A DNA stretch of 30,773 nucleotides, taken from a virus. A model generated the notes under the pieces. It was not told the DNA's origin, searched no databases, and saw nothing but the letters and a program-made list of their open reading frames with translations. Below, in pieces: positions 1 through 7,010 of the stretch (the stretch's first letter is position 1; each line of letters begins with the position of its first letter). The stretch spans positions 1 through 30,773 of the IMG/VR virus record IMGVR_UViG_3300045961_000373; one strand, written 5' to 3'. Made by a program: the position numbers and the translations under genes.

Positions 1-40
1 TATTACCAGGATTGTTTTGATGATTTAAGAATGCTGTATG

Positions 41-251
41 TGTCTTAAATTACCTTTTTTTAAATGAAAAAAAGCTTTTTTTAATAGTTATACCTTCAAT
101 AATGTCGTAATTAATACTAGCTATTAAGACAACTTATTAAGACAGCTCTAATAAACATGTCGTAATAAATTGTAAGTTGCTGTTGTTTAAGGAAATAAAA
201 TATAGAATGTAAATCTTGGTGGTTAAGGATTAAGTTGAAGCTATTAAGACA
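41..251. repeat. Cluster of six TTAMGACA motifs in a gene-free AT-rich stretch
   Basis: The first 260 bases hold no convincing gene. They contain TTAAGACA at 124-131, 137-144 and 244-251, its reverse complement at 41-48, and the variant TGTCGTAA at 103-110 and 158-165. The 13-mer AGCTATTAAGACA occurs exactly at 119-131 and 239-251. Sites 103-110/124-131 and 137-144/158-165 form two dyads with centres 21 bp apart, two helical turns. An A7-GC-T7 palindrome lies at 67-82. Such multi-copy, two-orientation sites resemble transposase-binding sites at a Mu-type end, or operators for an activator. The role is inferred; the phage terminus itself cannot be placed. Confidence 0.6.
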
Positions 252-260
252 TTGAACATG

Positions 261-809
261 TTAAAAGAGGCTTAATTGAGGGTTTCTTTTTTCTTCATAC
301 ATCTCTGATACGACTTTTCTGACCCATCGATCAGTAACACATAACTGAATTGCCAAGTCCATAGTATTGGAGCCATTAAACATTCTTTTGATATACTTCC
401 GTTTAAGAAAAGATAAATCGGTTGGAACTTGAATTCTTTCTGAAGGAAAAGCAAATAATAGTTTTGAAGCGAGCTCGTCTCCACACTCTGTAGCGACAAT
501 TCGTAGCTGAATACTAGAAAATGTTTCAGGAATAGGCTTGTTTCGCTTTGCAAGAGCCTTTACCTTACTGCTATTAATACCTAATTTAATAGCTATTGAA
601 AGGGCATTATTACCGTTATAATGATCGTTAATATACTGTTGAATCTGAATAGATTTACCTGATGCTGGTACATAAATCTCAAGTCCAGGTACCTTGTGCA
701 TAAGAATAAGAGCATCATCTACAGATAATTTTTCAGCCACAATGCGCATTTTACCAGGGAAGTCATCCGCAGTCAAATTGGGTGCTAGTTTAAGGAGTTC
801 ACTTAACAT
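261..809 (-). CDS. Mor-type transcription activator with two tandem Mor domains and a C-terminal QLSLF peptide
   Basis: Product of 182 aa, last gene of the leftward early operon. I start it at ATG 809, which has GAGGG just upstream and lies 7 nt after the preceding stop; a longer frame to 887 overlaps that gene without good reason. Two copies of a Mor-like unit are visible: MRIVAE (21-26), GLEIYVP (42-48), YINDHYNGNN (59-68) plus a helix-turn-helix, then LRIVAT (102-107), SERIQVP (123-129), YIKRMFNGSN (139-148) plus a second helix-turn-helix. Mu Mor acts as a dimer on middle/late promoters; here one chain holds both units. The last five residues are QLSLF, the canonical beta-clamp-binding peptide. 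Known: Mor fold and role. Inferred: single-chain dimer activating the late operons, tethered to the clamp. Confidence 0.8.
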   Translation of the reverse strand: MLSELLKLAPNLTADDFPGKMRIVAEKLSVDDALILMHKVPGLEIYVPASGKSIQIQQYINDHYNGNNALSIAIKLGINSSKVKALAKRNKPIPETFSSIQLRIVATECGDELASKLLFAFPSERIQVPTDLSFLKRKYIKRMFNGSNTMDLAIQLCVTDRWVRKVVSEMYEEKRNPQLSLF

Positions 810-816
810 TATACCC

Positions 817-1233
817 TCAGAACAAAGAAAGCTGCTCGCATAAGATAGATGATGGTTGTGGTACTGATTTTTGAGCGTTACCATCAATTAACGGCATTTT
901 TATTGGAACTGAAATAGGCTCTTCCTCTGCTGTGCAGCCAGGCTTCCACATGTCTTTTGCTTCTGCCAGCATTAGTTCTAAAGATTTGTAGCCATTATCG
1001 AGTCTATGCTTTTCTAAATGACAAATAAGTTCATCCCATTCATCGAGCATGAATTGTCGCTTTAAATAATAGAACTCTTTTAACCCAGTGTACCTGACTT
1101 TGGGATCTCCACTGTATAATTGATAGATTATCTTACCAAACATCTGATACGTGGTTTCATTCCAATGTAATGCTTCCGCTTTGGGAATACCTCCAAAGGT
1201 ATAATCGCCACTTTGAAAAAAATGAGTACTCAT
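817..1233 (-). CDS. Unknown early protein ending in the clamp-binding peptide QLSLF
   Basis: Product of 138 aa, directly upstream of the Mor-type gene. ATG 1233 is chosen because GAGAG sits 6 nt before it; the frame extends further up but without a ribosome site. I do not recognise the fold. The N-terminal ~90 residues look globular and helical, rich in W, Y and F. Residues ~95-130 are acidic then proline-rich and probably disordered. This flexible tail ends exactly in QLSLF at the last five residues, matching the beta sliding clamp consensus QL(S/D)LF. The same peptide ends the next gene, but all five codons differ. A clamp-recruited early factor is inferred; the partner and activity are unknown. 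Confidence 0.75.
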   Translation of the reverse strand: MSTHFFQSGDYTFGGIPKAEALHWNETTYQMFGKIIYQLYSGDPKVRYTGLKEFYYLKRQFMLDEWDELICHLEKHRLDNGYKSLELMLAEAKDMWKPGCTAEEEPISVPIKMPLIDGNAQKSVPQPSSILCEQLSLF

Positions 1234-1317
1234 TTTAATCTCTCGATCGAAGAATGAATTCAATAATTGCAGGCGAACCACCCACTATTAATAAAATAAA
1301 GAGAAACATTATTTTTA

Positions 1318-1764
1318 TTAACATATTGTAGCCTTCGCTGGTGACAGCTCTTCCAAAAGGCTTTCTGGACCGGTTACTACAACTGATTTATTATTCTTAA
1401 GAAGATGATTTTTTAAGCTGCCGAATGAAGTCCAGGTCGGATCGTAACAAACAACTGTTAAATTACGATTCATTTGATTGATGCGGCGCTTGCCGTAAAG
1501 TTTGACAAGGTTGGAAGTTTTACGCAGGAGTCTGAAACGGGGTCTTAAAAACCTAGTTTGAATTTCTGTAAATTCAGTTTTTTTAGGATCCATCCATATA
1601 CCTTTAAATTCACCATTCACATGAACCATTAAGGCCAATTTTAATTCAGATACCCGAACAGCATTAATGTGAACTTTGTAATCATCACATTGAAGAATCA
1701 CATGGCTATACATGGATGTTGCACACTTTTTAATGACTTCCCACTGCTCTTTTGTGTAATTCAT
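1318..1764 (-). CDS. Early-region protein of unknown function
   Basis: Product of 148 aa in the leftward early operon. ATG 1764 has GGGAGG 4 nt upstream, better than the ATG four codons earlier. No family is recognised. The first ~70 residues look like mixed alpha/beta (QWEVIKKCATSMYSHVILQC onward), followed by a very basic stretch around residues 70-98 (FLRPRFRLLRK, KLYGKRRINQMNR) that could bind nucleic acid. The last 50 residues contain a short beta/alpha pattern ending near SVVVTGPESLLEEL. Proteins in this position in Mu-like phages are usually dispensable accessory factors, so I give no function. Confidence 0.7.
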   Translation of the reverse strand: MNYTKEQWEVIKKCATSMYSHVILQCDDYKVHINAVRVSELKLALMVHVNGEFKGIWMDPKKTEFTEIQTRFLRPRFRLLRKTSNLVKLYGKRRINQMNRNLTVVCYDPTWTSFGSLKNHLLKNNKSVVVTGPESLLEELSPAKATIC

Positions 1765-1794
1765 AAACCCTCCCATTTTGTGGTTGCTCGTCAG

Positions 1795-1838
1795 ATACTA
1801 GTCACCACGCTAGTATGATCCCAGGAAAGTCCTGGGAT
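1795..1838 (-). other. Two adjacent hairpins between early genes
   Basis: Two perfect inverted repeats fill the gap between the genes at 1845 and 1764. ATCCCAGGA (1818-1826) and TCCTGGGAT (1830-1838) form a 9-bp stem with a 3-nt loop. ATACTAG (1795-1801) and CTAGTAT (1810-1816) form a 7-bp stem with an 8-nt loop. The first lies 6 nt after the upstream stop codon. No T-run follows in the leftward direction, so it is not an ordinary terminator. RNA processing, mRNA 3'-end protection or attenuation are possible. Confidence 0.55.
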
Positions 1839-1844
1839 TTCGCT

Positions 1845-2063
1845 TCAGTTTAAAGCTGTTACTCGATCGAGCGCATAGCAGCCAGTTATACCTTCCAACC
1901 ATATAACCGGAGTGTGTCCGCCTAGAAGTGTCGCTGGTGATCGTGTAACCGTTTCAACAGTGGATTTGTCGTCTTTACGAACAGATACCCTTTGACCCAC
2001 TCTGTAATTTTCATTCCAATCATAAACCATTTGTTTTTTTGAATCGCGCATCATTCTTACCAT
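1845..2063 (-). CDS. Small basic early protein, SH3/KOW-like barrel possible
   Basis: Product of 72 aa with a strong ribosome site (AGGAGG) before ATG 2063. The sequence after the basic N-terminus (residues ~1-15) has the pattern of a small beta barrel: YRVGQRVSVRKDDKSTVETV, then SPATLLGGHTPVIWLEG, then CYALDRVTAL. The glycine and valine spacing resembles KOW/SH3-like nucleic-acid or protein-binding barrels, but this is only a pattern match. It lies 9 nt downstream of the DUF3164-like gene, so it is part of the same transcript. Function unknown. Confidence 0.65.
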   Translation of the reverse strand: MVRMMRDSKKQMVYDWNENYRVGQRVSVRKDDKSTVETVTRSPATLLGGHTPVIWLEGITGCYALDRVTALN

Positions 2064-2071
2064 ATGTCCTC

Positions 2072-2683
2072 CTATAATGATGCTAGATCAAGGTTTATTT
2101 GCTTGTACTCGCCATTATCAGTACGCTGGTAAACTCTAATGTATGCCTTTGATCCTGCCACTGTAAGTGAATCGCTAATTGCCTCCATAGCTCTCTTCCA
2201 ACGTTCATCATTAATCTCAAGTTTACGCAAACTTAGGATGCGTTTAGTATTAACATTGCCCGTTTTATCTACGTCAAAAGTGCCATTAAGAACAGTCTTA
2301 AGCTCCACACGAGAATCTTCAGACCAATCACGAAGGCATTCATCTATCAATTCTTTAGCAGCTTGAAGACGCTCGTCAAATACCAGGGTATCAGCAATTG
2401 CAACGATTAGCCTGTATTCTCCATCATATGTCAAAAGTGATAAATTACCCTTCTGACCACCCATTTTTACGCCGTACTTCTCAGCAGATAATGACACAAA
2501 TGCATTAATGTCACTCATTGCCTGTGTCTTGAAATCAGCTAATTTTTTAGACAAATCATTCGCTTTAGAAATGATTTCACGAACGAGAGTATCTCTGAGT
2601 CTTTCAATATCTTTAACGCATTCCTCGGGGACTAATCGCCCCTGAGAATCCTGCATATACCCTTTTGGTACAGCCTTAACCAT
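2072..2683 (-). CDS. DUF3164-like protein of Mu-type early regions
   Basis: Product of 203 aa, start supported by GGAGG 7 nt upstream and an 8-nt overlap with the preceding gene. The N-terminus MVKAVPKGYMQDSQGRLVPE, a central coiled coil (residues ~25-65), and the C-terminal AYIRVYQRTDNGEYKQINLD are typical of the DUF3164 family, found beside GemA in Mu-like prophages. No catalytic residues are evident; a role in DNA transactions during transposition is only suggested by location. Near the C-terminus, QINLDL resembles the weaker hexapeptide clamp-binding pattern QLxLxL, but this could be chance. Confidence 0.8.
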   Translation of the reverse strand: MVKAVPKGYMQDSQGRLVPEECVKDIERLRDTLVREIISKANDLSKKLADFKTQAMSDINAFVSLSAEKYGVKMGGQKGNLSLLTYDGEYRLIVAIADTLVFDERLQAAKELIDECLRDWSEDSRVELKTVLNGTFDVDKTGNVNTKRILSLRKLEINDERWKRAMEAISDSLTVAGSKAYIRVYQRTDNGEYKQINLDLASL

Positions 2684-2936
2684 TTACAACCTCCGGAACA
2701 GGTGAATTAGTATCTTGTGAATCTTTTTTCCTAACAACTACGATGTCATCTGTTTTAGATGACAAAATTAACATCGCTCTTGTGAGCAGCGTGACTGCAT
2801 CATCCAATGAAGTATTGTCAAAATTAACTGACAATCGACCCTCAAACGGATTAAATACCACTGTAGCCAGTACAAGTTCTGGTTTATGTGGCATAACAGG
2901 AATTGGGCCTACATTTTTAGAAATTGTTACCGACAT
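2676..2936 (-). CDS. Small early protein of unknown function
   Basis: Product of 86 aa. ATG 2936 has AAGGAG upstream and overlaps the GemA stop by 8-10 nt, indicating translational coupling. The sequence has a central amphipathic segment (SLDDAVTLLTRAMLILSSK, residues ~43-61) flanked by beta-like stretches (LVLATVVFNPFEGRLSVNF) and a polar, proline-containing tail. No family is recognised. Position between GemA and the DUF3164-like gene places it in the transposition/accessory operon. Confidence 0.65.
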   Translation of the reverse strand: MSVTISKNVGPIPVMPHKPELVLATVVFNPFEGRLSVNFDNTSLDDAVTLLTRAMLILSSKTDDIVVVRKKDSQDTNSPVPEVVNG

Positions 2937-3337
2937 GATTTCTCCTTTTGCATAGCTATTAACGTATGACGAATTTTACTTACCATTTCTTTTGGTAACC
3001 AGCGCAGTGCACCCACTCCAAATCGATTTCTTATAAACGTATCAAATGCAGATAATTTTTTATCATCAGGCGCATTAGATACTTTTTTCCATAACCCAAT
3101 TAACATCGCCTGTTGCTTTTTTGTTGCCATGCCAGGAGGATCATTCGGTTGAATGATCCCCATCTGGTATGCTAGTGTAACCATGTTATCAATTGCTGAT
3201 TTTGCATTTTCATAAGAGAGATTTTTTGATGACGAAACACCATAGTTACTCTGTAAAAAGTGGCGATATAGATCATCACTCATTTTCACTTTGTTTTTCA
3301 AAGCATGTATAGCTTTGATTTGGCGTTGTGTTATCAT
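2927..3337 (-). CDS. gemA: GemA / Mu gp16 family regulatory protein
   Basis: Product of 136 aa, the usual size of the Mu gp16/GemA family (DUF1018). Recognisable parts are ITQRQIKAIHALKNK (2-16), DDLYRHFLQSNYGVSSSKNLS (21-41), the TKKQQAMLIGLWKKV segment (~72-86) and the C-terminal FIRNRFGVGALRWLPKEM block. Mu GemA is reported to influence host gene expression and DNA topology. Its ATG overlaps the stop of the preceding small membrane protein gene, consistent with one operon. Assignment to the family is confident; the molecular role here is inherited from Mu and not proven. Confidence 0.88.
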   Translation of the reverse strand: MITQRQIKAIHALKNKVKMSDDLYRHFLQSNYGVSSSKNLSYENAKSAIDNMVTLAYQMGIIQPNDPPGMATKKQQAMLIGLWKKVSNAPDDKKLSAFDTFIRNRFGVGALRWLPKEMVSKIRHTLIAMQKEKSCR

Positions 3338-3528
3338 TTTCTTACCCTCAAATCAATGCCTATTAACACTAGCAGTATTAGAATTGAAAACAACCAAGTA
3401 CAACTAAATGCAAACGTAGTAAACTTATTATCAAAAAAATTATTTGCTGCAACAGTTACTGAATAACACGTCCAGACTAAAACGATACAGAGCAAAAAAA
3501 TGCAGAAGTAGAATATTTTGTTAATCAT
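3334..3528 (-). CDS. Small two-helix membrane protein
   Basis: Product of 64 aa starting at ATG 3528 with GAGG 5 nt upstream, 7 nt after the MuB-type gene. Two hydrophobic helices are clear: residues ~4-24 (IFYFCIFLLCIVLVWTCYSV region) and ~39-60 (FAFSCTWLFSILILLVLIGI), separated by a short polar loop, ending in a basic tail DLRVRK. This is an inner-membrane protein. Its location between transposition genes suggests an early host-takeover or superinfection-exclusion role rather than lysis, but nothing in the sequence decides this. Confidence 0.7.
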   Translation of the reverse strand: MINKIFYFCIFLLCIVLVWTCYSVTVAANNFFDNKFTTFAFSCTWLFSILILLVLIGIDLRVRK

Positions 3529-3535
3529 ATCCACC

Positions 3536-4420
3536 TCAAATCGCCAGCATTCCTGCGCATTTTTCAATCAACGCAGGTGTTATTTCAACATTATTATCCT
3601 GTGAAACTCTAATGGTATTGTAAACCAACATATACAGAGTTCTTCCGTTCTTCTGACAGAACGAATAGTAGTTTTTACATATTCCATTTGCCTCTGGTAA
3701 GTGGGCTTTAATCATGAGCTCTGCATCGTGCTCAGTAATAGGCTTGAGTTGAGCATGACCACCGATACGGGTGTAAAGCTGAGCGAATTCACCACGCGAC
3801 CCGCGAATGTTTTCGACCAAAACAGGTGCCCCAGCCAACGCGATTCCTATTCCAGTTTTATCATGAAGCCTGCGAAGGAGTTCGAGTGAATCATATGTTA
3901 GTCGATCTGCTTCATCTATAATGATTACTCTATTTGAACCAGTTAGCGACAGGATAATTTCCTGAAACATGGAATGCTTTGTTCCATGTCCACCATAGCC
4001 TAATGTTTTATGTAAGTAAGAGATTAGAATTTTACTGGTAAATGTAGAATCTGTTTCGATTAGAATCGCACCAGAGTTTCTCCTTGCATACTCTTTGAGA
4101 GACTCTGTTTTTCCGTAACCAGATTCGCTGGTTATGAGTACTATTTTATGATCGATTTGCGCTCTTCTAAGCATCCCGAAAACTATTTTGGCATTTGTGA
4201 CCTGGCAAAATGGAATTTCAACAGATTTTAATGATGACTTTTCATTTTGGAGCGATAAATAAGATTTGACCGCATTGTCAATACCTTCTATATTTCCTTT
4301 ATACAGTCCTCTGAGCCACTGGCTGATAAGGGCTGATGAATACCCGATATCAGATGCGATTTTCGTGGCACTTATACCGGTTACCTGCATGTGTTTTTGT
4401 AACTGCTGTTGCAGTGTCAT
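3536..4420 (-). CDS. B: MuB-type AAA+ ATPase, transposition target selector
   Basis: Product of 294 aa. ATG 4420 has AAAGGAG upstream; the frame extends to 4516 only by overlapping the transposase gene. Domains: an N-terminal CI-like helix-turn-helix (residues ~12-40, TKIASDIGYSSALISQWLRG), then an AAA+ ATPase with Walker A SESGYGKT (98-105) and Walker B VIIIDEAD (165-172), then a small helical C-terminal domain. MuB binds DNA as ATP-dependent filaments, delivers target DNA to the transpososome and gives target immunity. It follows the transposase gene as in Mu. Confidence in the family is high. Confidence 0.92.
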   Translation of the reverse strand: MTLQQQLQKHMQVTGISATKIASDIGYSSALISQWLRGLYKGNIEGIDNAVKSYLSLQNEKSSLKSVEIPFCQVTNAKIVFGMLRRAQIDHKIVLITSESGYGKTESLKEYARRNSGAILIETDSTFTSKILISYLHKTLGYGGHGTKHSMFQEIILSLTGSNRVIIIDEADRLTYDSLELLRRLHDKTGIGIALAGAPVLVENIRGSRGEFAQLYTRIGGHAQLKPITEHDAELMIKAHLPEANGICKNYYSFCQKNGRTLYMLVYNTIRVSQDNNVEITPALIEKCAGMLAI

Positions 4421-4481
4421 GAGAGACTCCTTTAAAAGGGGTTGAGATGGGGAGTGAACTTCTACTTCACTCCCTTTTTTA

Positions 4482-6518
4482 TTAAAAACCAGCTGCTTTA
4501 ACTCCGTATAAGTCAAGATCGTCCAGAGGGTCTTTCTTCTCTGACATATCAGCTTCTAATGAATAATCGTAGTTGTTGGCAACTTTCCTCTTATGCTCTG
4601 TAATAATCTTGTCCATCGATGTAGCCATATAAATTTCTGTTGTTTTTGGATCAGCATCTGTAAAGCCGCGAGCATCATTAAGAGCTTTCACACCAGCAAT
4701 CCTGTTTTCGATGTAATCGGCATTATTTGTACCGGCCACAGTTTTTGCAATTTTCTTTACTGATCTTTCGACAAATCGTTTGCGGCGTATAGCTTCTTCA
4801 AGTTGCTCTCTTTGAACTGGCGTTCTTGCCATTGCAGATACGTTACCATCAAGTTCTGCAGTTCCAAGATAACTACCAGTATTATCTTCCCAGAACCAGG
4901 CGACACTGTAATCTTTTGGGTCTCTTCTCATTCGCACCACTTTGCCATTTGCTGAAACCATCCAAGGTGCATAATAGCGGATCTCAAGCTTCGAGTCTTC
5001 AACAACTGACTTTCTAATTTTTATAGGGACAGAAAGTGGTGAGCAGAACATTTTCAATGCTTCAGGACTAATTTGATAACAACGCTGTTCTTGGATTGCC
5101 TGCGGCCACTCTATATTGAATAGTTCGTCAGGACATTTACCACGCAGAACTTTTCCTGTAGATTGTTCTCTGTTGTATACTTCAGTGATATAACGATCAA
5201 AAACCTCTTCAAATTCATGAATTTTCCAAACTTTCCCTGCATTAATATCATCTTTTAAATTATCTGGCCTTTTTGTAATGTTTGGTCCACGATAACCAAT
5301 ATTGTGACGTGAAAACCCTGCGTTGACTTTACTGAATGTGCGTTCGCATATTTTAGACTCAGGATTATAGGGCCAAGCAAAATGAACAGTTATTTTAAGG
5401 TCTGTAAAAAGTGATATTGAAAGCTTTTCATCAACCTGCATCTTGTGCCAGGTGTTTATTACTCTTCCTCCAGAAAGAGCTTTTGAGCGATAATCTTTAC
5501 CATTATCAATAATCACATCGGATGGAATACCATATCTTTTGGCTGCTCTATAAAAAGCAGTGAAAATGTGGTCGGATTTTGGAGCCTCAATATGAACATC
5601 CCAACCTAACCATTTTTGACTTTTAACATCAATCCAGACTGTGATCCACATGAAATGAGTTCTACCATCAGCTGTTTCAACTGACACATCAGATTGAACA
5701 TGATCAGACACCCAAACTTCGCCGCATAAAATATCATCATAGTGCCTGCTAATATGGTAGCCGTATTTTGCCTTCCATTTTGCAAGGCCATTGCGCATGT
5801 AGAAAATAGAACTTTCTGAGAATTTACTTTTCAGTTTTCGCATGAATGACATATGTGATGGAAATTGTGAAATATCAAATGTGGGGTCTTCGCGTTTAAT
5901 TGCGCCTAGCACATTTTTCCAACAAGAATATGAACTTGGTTGGCGCTGATTTAGATATTCATTTTCAAAAAGTGTGCTCCACTCATCGTTAACAGTCGAT
6001 TCACGCTTGCCCCACTTAGGTCTAATGGCATTTACAGTAAATCCTGAATCTTCGTAGATTTTTTTTAGGCGCATGAATGATTTATACGAAGACCAGGTGC
6101 ACTCAGGGTTTTTCTGTGCATAATTATCGAGGAAAAATTCGAGTTGTGACTTGGTTTTTATTGTCTTGGTTACCTCATAAACAAATAAAAAATTTTTTAC
6201 GTACTGCCTTTCCCATTCTTTCATGGAACTTATAAGTAAGGCTTCTGTTTCAGGATCAGAGACGTCTGCATCAGTTTTGACTAGGTAGCTTTTTACTGTT
6301 GTTTCCTCAGGTTTAGCGGCCAATTGGGATACATACATTTTTTTACAGTCTTGTGGAAGAGAATCGAGCAGTATCTCATAAGTAAAACCTTTTTTACCAG
6401 GGCTTGGAACTTTTCTACAAACAAAAGTCCCATTTACACATTTTCGATTGAGAGTCCTGGTATGTATCCCCAGTTTTTCTACATCCTTTAATTTCAGCCA
6501 AATCTGTTCAGAAGTCAT
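4482..6518 (-). CDS. A: MuA-type DDE transposase
   Basis: Product of 678 aa, close to Mu A in length. N-terminal winged-helix DNA-binding domain (~1-65), end-binding helical domains (~95-255), then the RNase H-like core. The catalytic triad appears as D272 (WVSDHVQSD), D338 (DVIIDNGKD) and E392 (KICERTF), followed by the beta-barrel and a C-terminal region that in Mu contacts MuB. It joins phage ends to target DNA during integration and replicative transposition. ATG 6518 has AGG 9 nt upstream and overlaps a possible 45-codon leader frame. The C-terminus contains DDLDLYG, a weak look-alike of a clamp peptide. Confidence 0.95.
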   Translation of the reverse strand: MTSEQIWLKLKDVEKLGIHTRTLNRKCVNGTFVCRKVPSPGKKGFTYEILLDSLPQDCKKMYVSQLAAKPEETTVKSYLVKTDADVSDPETEALLISSMKEWERQYVKNFLFVYEVTKTIKTKSQLEFFLDNYAQKNPECTWSSYKSFMRLKKIYEDSGFTVNAIRPKWGKRESTVNDEWSTLFENEYLNQRQPSSYSCWKNVLGAIKREDPTFDISQFPSHMSFMRKLKSKFSESSIFYMRNGLAKWKAKYGYHISRHYDDILCGEVWVSDHVQSDVSVETADGRTHFMWITVWIDVKSQKWLGWDVHIEAPKSDHIFTAFYRAAKRYGIPSDVIIDNGKDYRSKALSGGRVINTWHKMQVDEKLSISLFTDLKITVHFAWPYNPESKICERTFSKVNAGFSRHNIGYRGPNITKRPDNLKDDINAGKVWKIHEFEEVFDRYITEVYNREQSTGKVLRGKCPDELFNIEWPQAIQEQRCYQISPEALKMFCSPLSVPIKIRKSVVEDSKLEIRYYAPWMVSANGKVVRMRRDPKDYSVAWFWEDNTGSYLGTAELDGNVSAMARTPVQREQLEEAIRRKRFVERSVKKIAKTVAGTNNADYIENRIAGVKALNDARGFTDADPKTTEIYMATSMDKIITEHKRKVANNYDYSLEADMSEKKDPLDDLDLYGVKAAGF

Positions 6519-6645
6519 ATTTATTTACCTGTGAAAAAGCAGAGATAGTGACAATACTGACCATGGTCACTTTTATATAGTATGGACCTGCCAAATACTT
6601 GCGGTATTCAGACGACTGTAGAGGACCATACTTGTTGATTTTCAT
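6508..6645 (-). CDS. Possible 45-aa leader peptide overlapping the transposase start
   Basis: An ATG at 6645 opens a 45-codon frame beginning MKINKYGPLQSSEYRKYLAG and ending KYDF, with its stop inside codons 3-4 of the transposase gene (+1 overlap). The middle (YYIKVTMVSIVTISAF) is hydrophobic. The frame covers the nested hairpin at 6579-6632 and the transposase ribosome site, so translation here could gate access to it. The ribosome site (GGGA, 8 nt upstream) is weak and there is no homology evidence. It may be a chance frame. Confidence 0.35.
   Translation of the reverse strand: MKINKYGPLQSSEYRKYLAGPYYIKVTMVSIVTISAFSQVNKYDF
6558..6632 (-). promoter_or_regulatory. Transposase leader: nested hairpin and a 12-bp palindrome
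   Basis: Upstream of the transposase gene, AGTATGGACCT (6579-6589) pairs with AGGACCATACT (6622-6632) with one central mismatch. Nested inside is AATAC-TTGCG-GTATT (6594-6608). Just downstream in the leftward direction is the perfect palindrome TGACCATGGTCA (6558-6569). These could be a leader RNA fold controlling transposase translation, or operator/enhancer sites. The surrounding 6646-6758 is very AT-rich and includes the palindrome TTTAAAAGCTTTTAAA (6680-6695). Function is inferred. Confidence 0.45.
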
Positions 6646-6728
6646 TTTTAATTCCCATTAGTTACTTTTTTTAAGGTATTTTAAAAGCTTTTAAATGCTA
6701 TTTAATTATTTTGAAATGTTTTAAAAAC

Positions 6729-6745
6729 ATAAGTGATATACTTAT
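6729..6745. promoter_or_regulatory. Operator O3, ATAAG-N7-CTTAT
   Basis: ATAAGTGATATACTTAT is a 17-bp dyad of the same form and length as the perfect operator at 7032-7048 (ATAAG, 7 nt, CTTAT). It lies 14 bp past the small HTH gene, between it and the transposase. AAACATAAGT occurs here and again at 7007-7016. A further ATAAGT half-site is at 6749-6754. A distal operator about 300 bp from O1/O2 would allow looping or act as a transposition enhancer, as the Mu operators do. Confidence 0.55.
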
Positions 6746-6758
6746 ATTATAAGTAGCA

Positions 6759-6977
6759 CTATGCAGCCAGTTCATACTGGCGCAACAGATCCTTAATGCA
6801 ATGCAAATTGTTGGCGATATATTCATCGACAACCTTACGAATTTTTTCATTCAATTTCACTTTCCCAGATAGATTGTCGCATAACCATGTGGGGGTACAA
6901 CCAATACTAACAGCAAACTGACGCATTGATACATCGTTAGCAGAAAGGCAAAGATAGAATAACTTTTTACGTAACAT
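6759..6977 (-). CDS. Small HTH regulator, Ner/Cro-like
   Basis: Product of 72 aa, first gene of the leftward early operon and divergent from the repressor. ATG 6977 has AAGGAG 7 nt upstream. Residues ~16-40 (SMRQFAVSIGCTPTWLCDNL) fit a lambda-type helix-turn-helix, followed by a helical tail that could dimerise. In Mu the equivalent position is held by Ner, which turns down the early and repressor promoters. I infer the same role, acting at the ATAAG-N7-CTTAT operators. Sequence identity to Ner is not evident, so the family name stays tentative. Confidence 0.75.
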   Translation of the reverse strand: MLRKKLFYLCLSANDVSMRQFAVSIGCTPTWLCDNLSGKVKLNEKIRKVVDEYIANNLHCIKDLLRQYELAA

Positions 6978-7010
6978 GACAGTCTCCTTTTAGAAGGTAA
7001 TTTATTAAAC

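Noticed and set aside
67-82. A7-GC-T7 palindrome as a terminator for the early operon
   Set aside because: It has no loop and lies about 180 nt past the last gene; a perfect A/T palindrome in AT-rich DNA is weak evidence for an intrinsic terminator.
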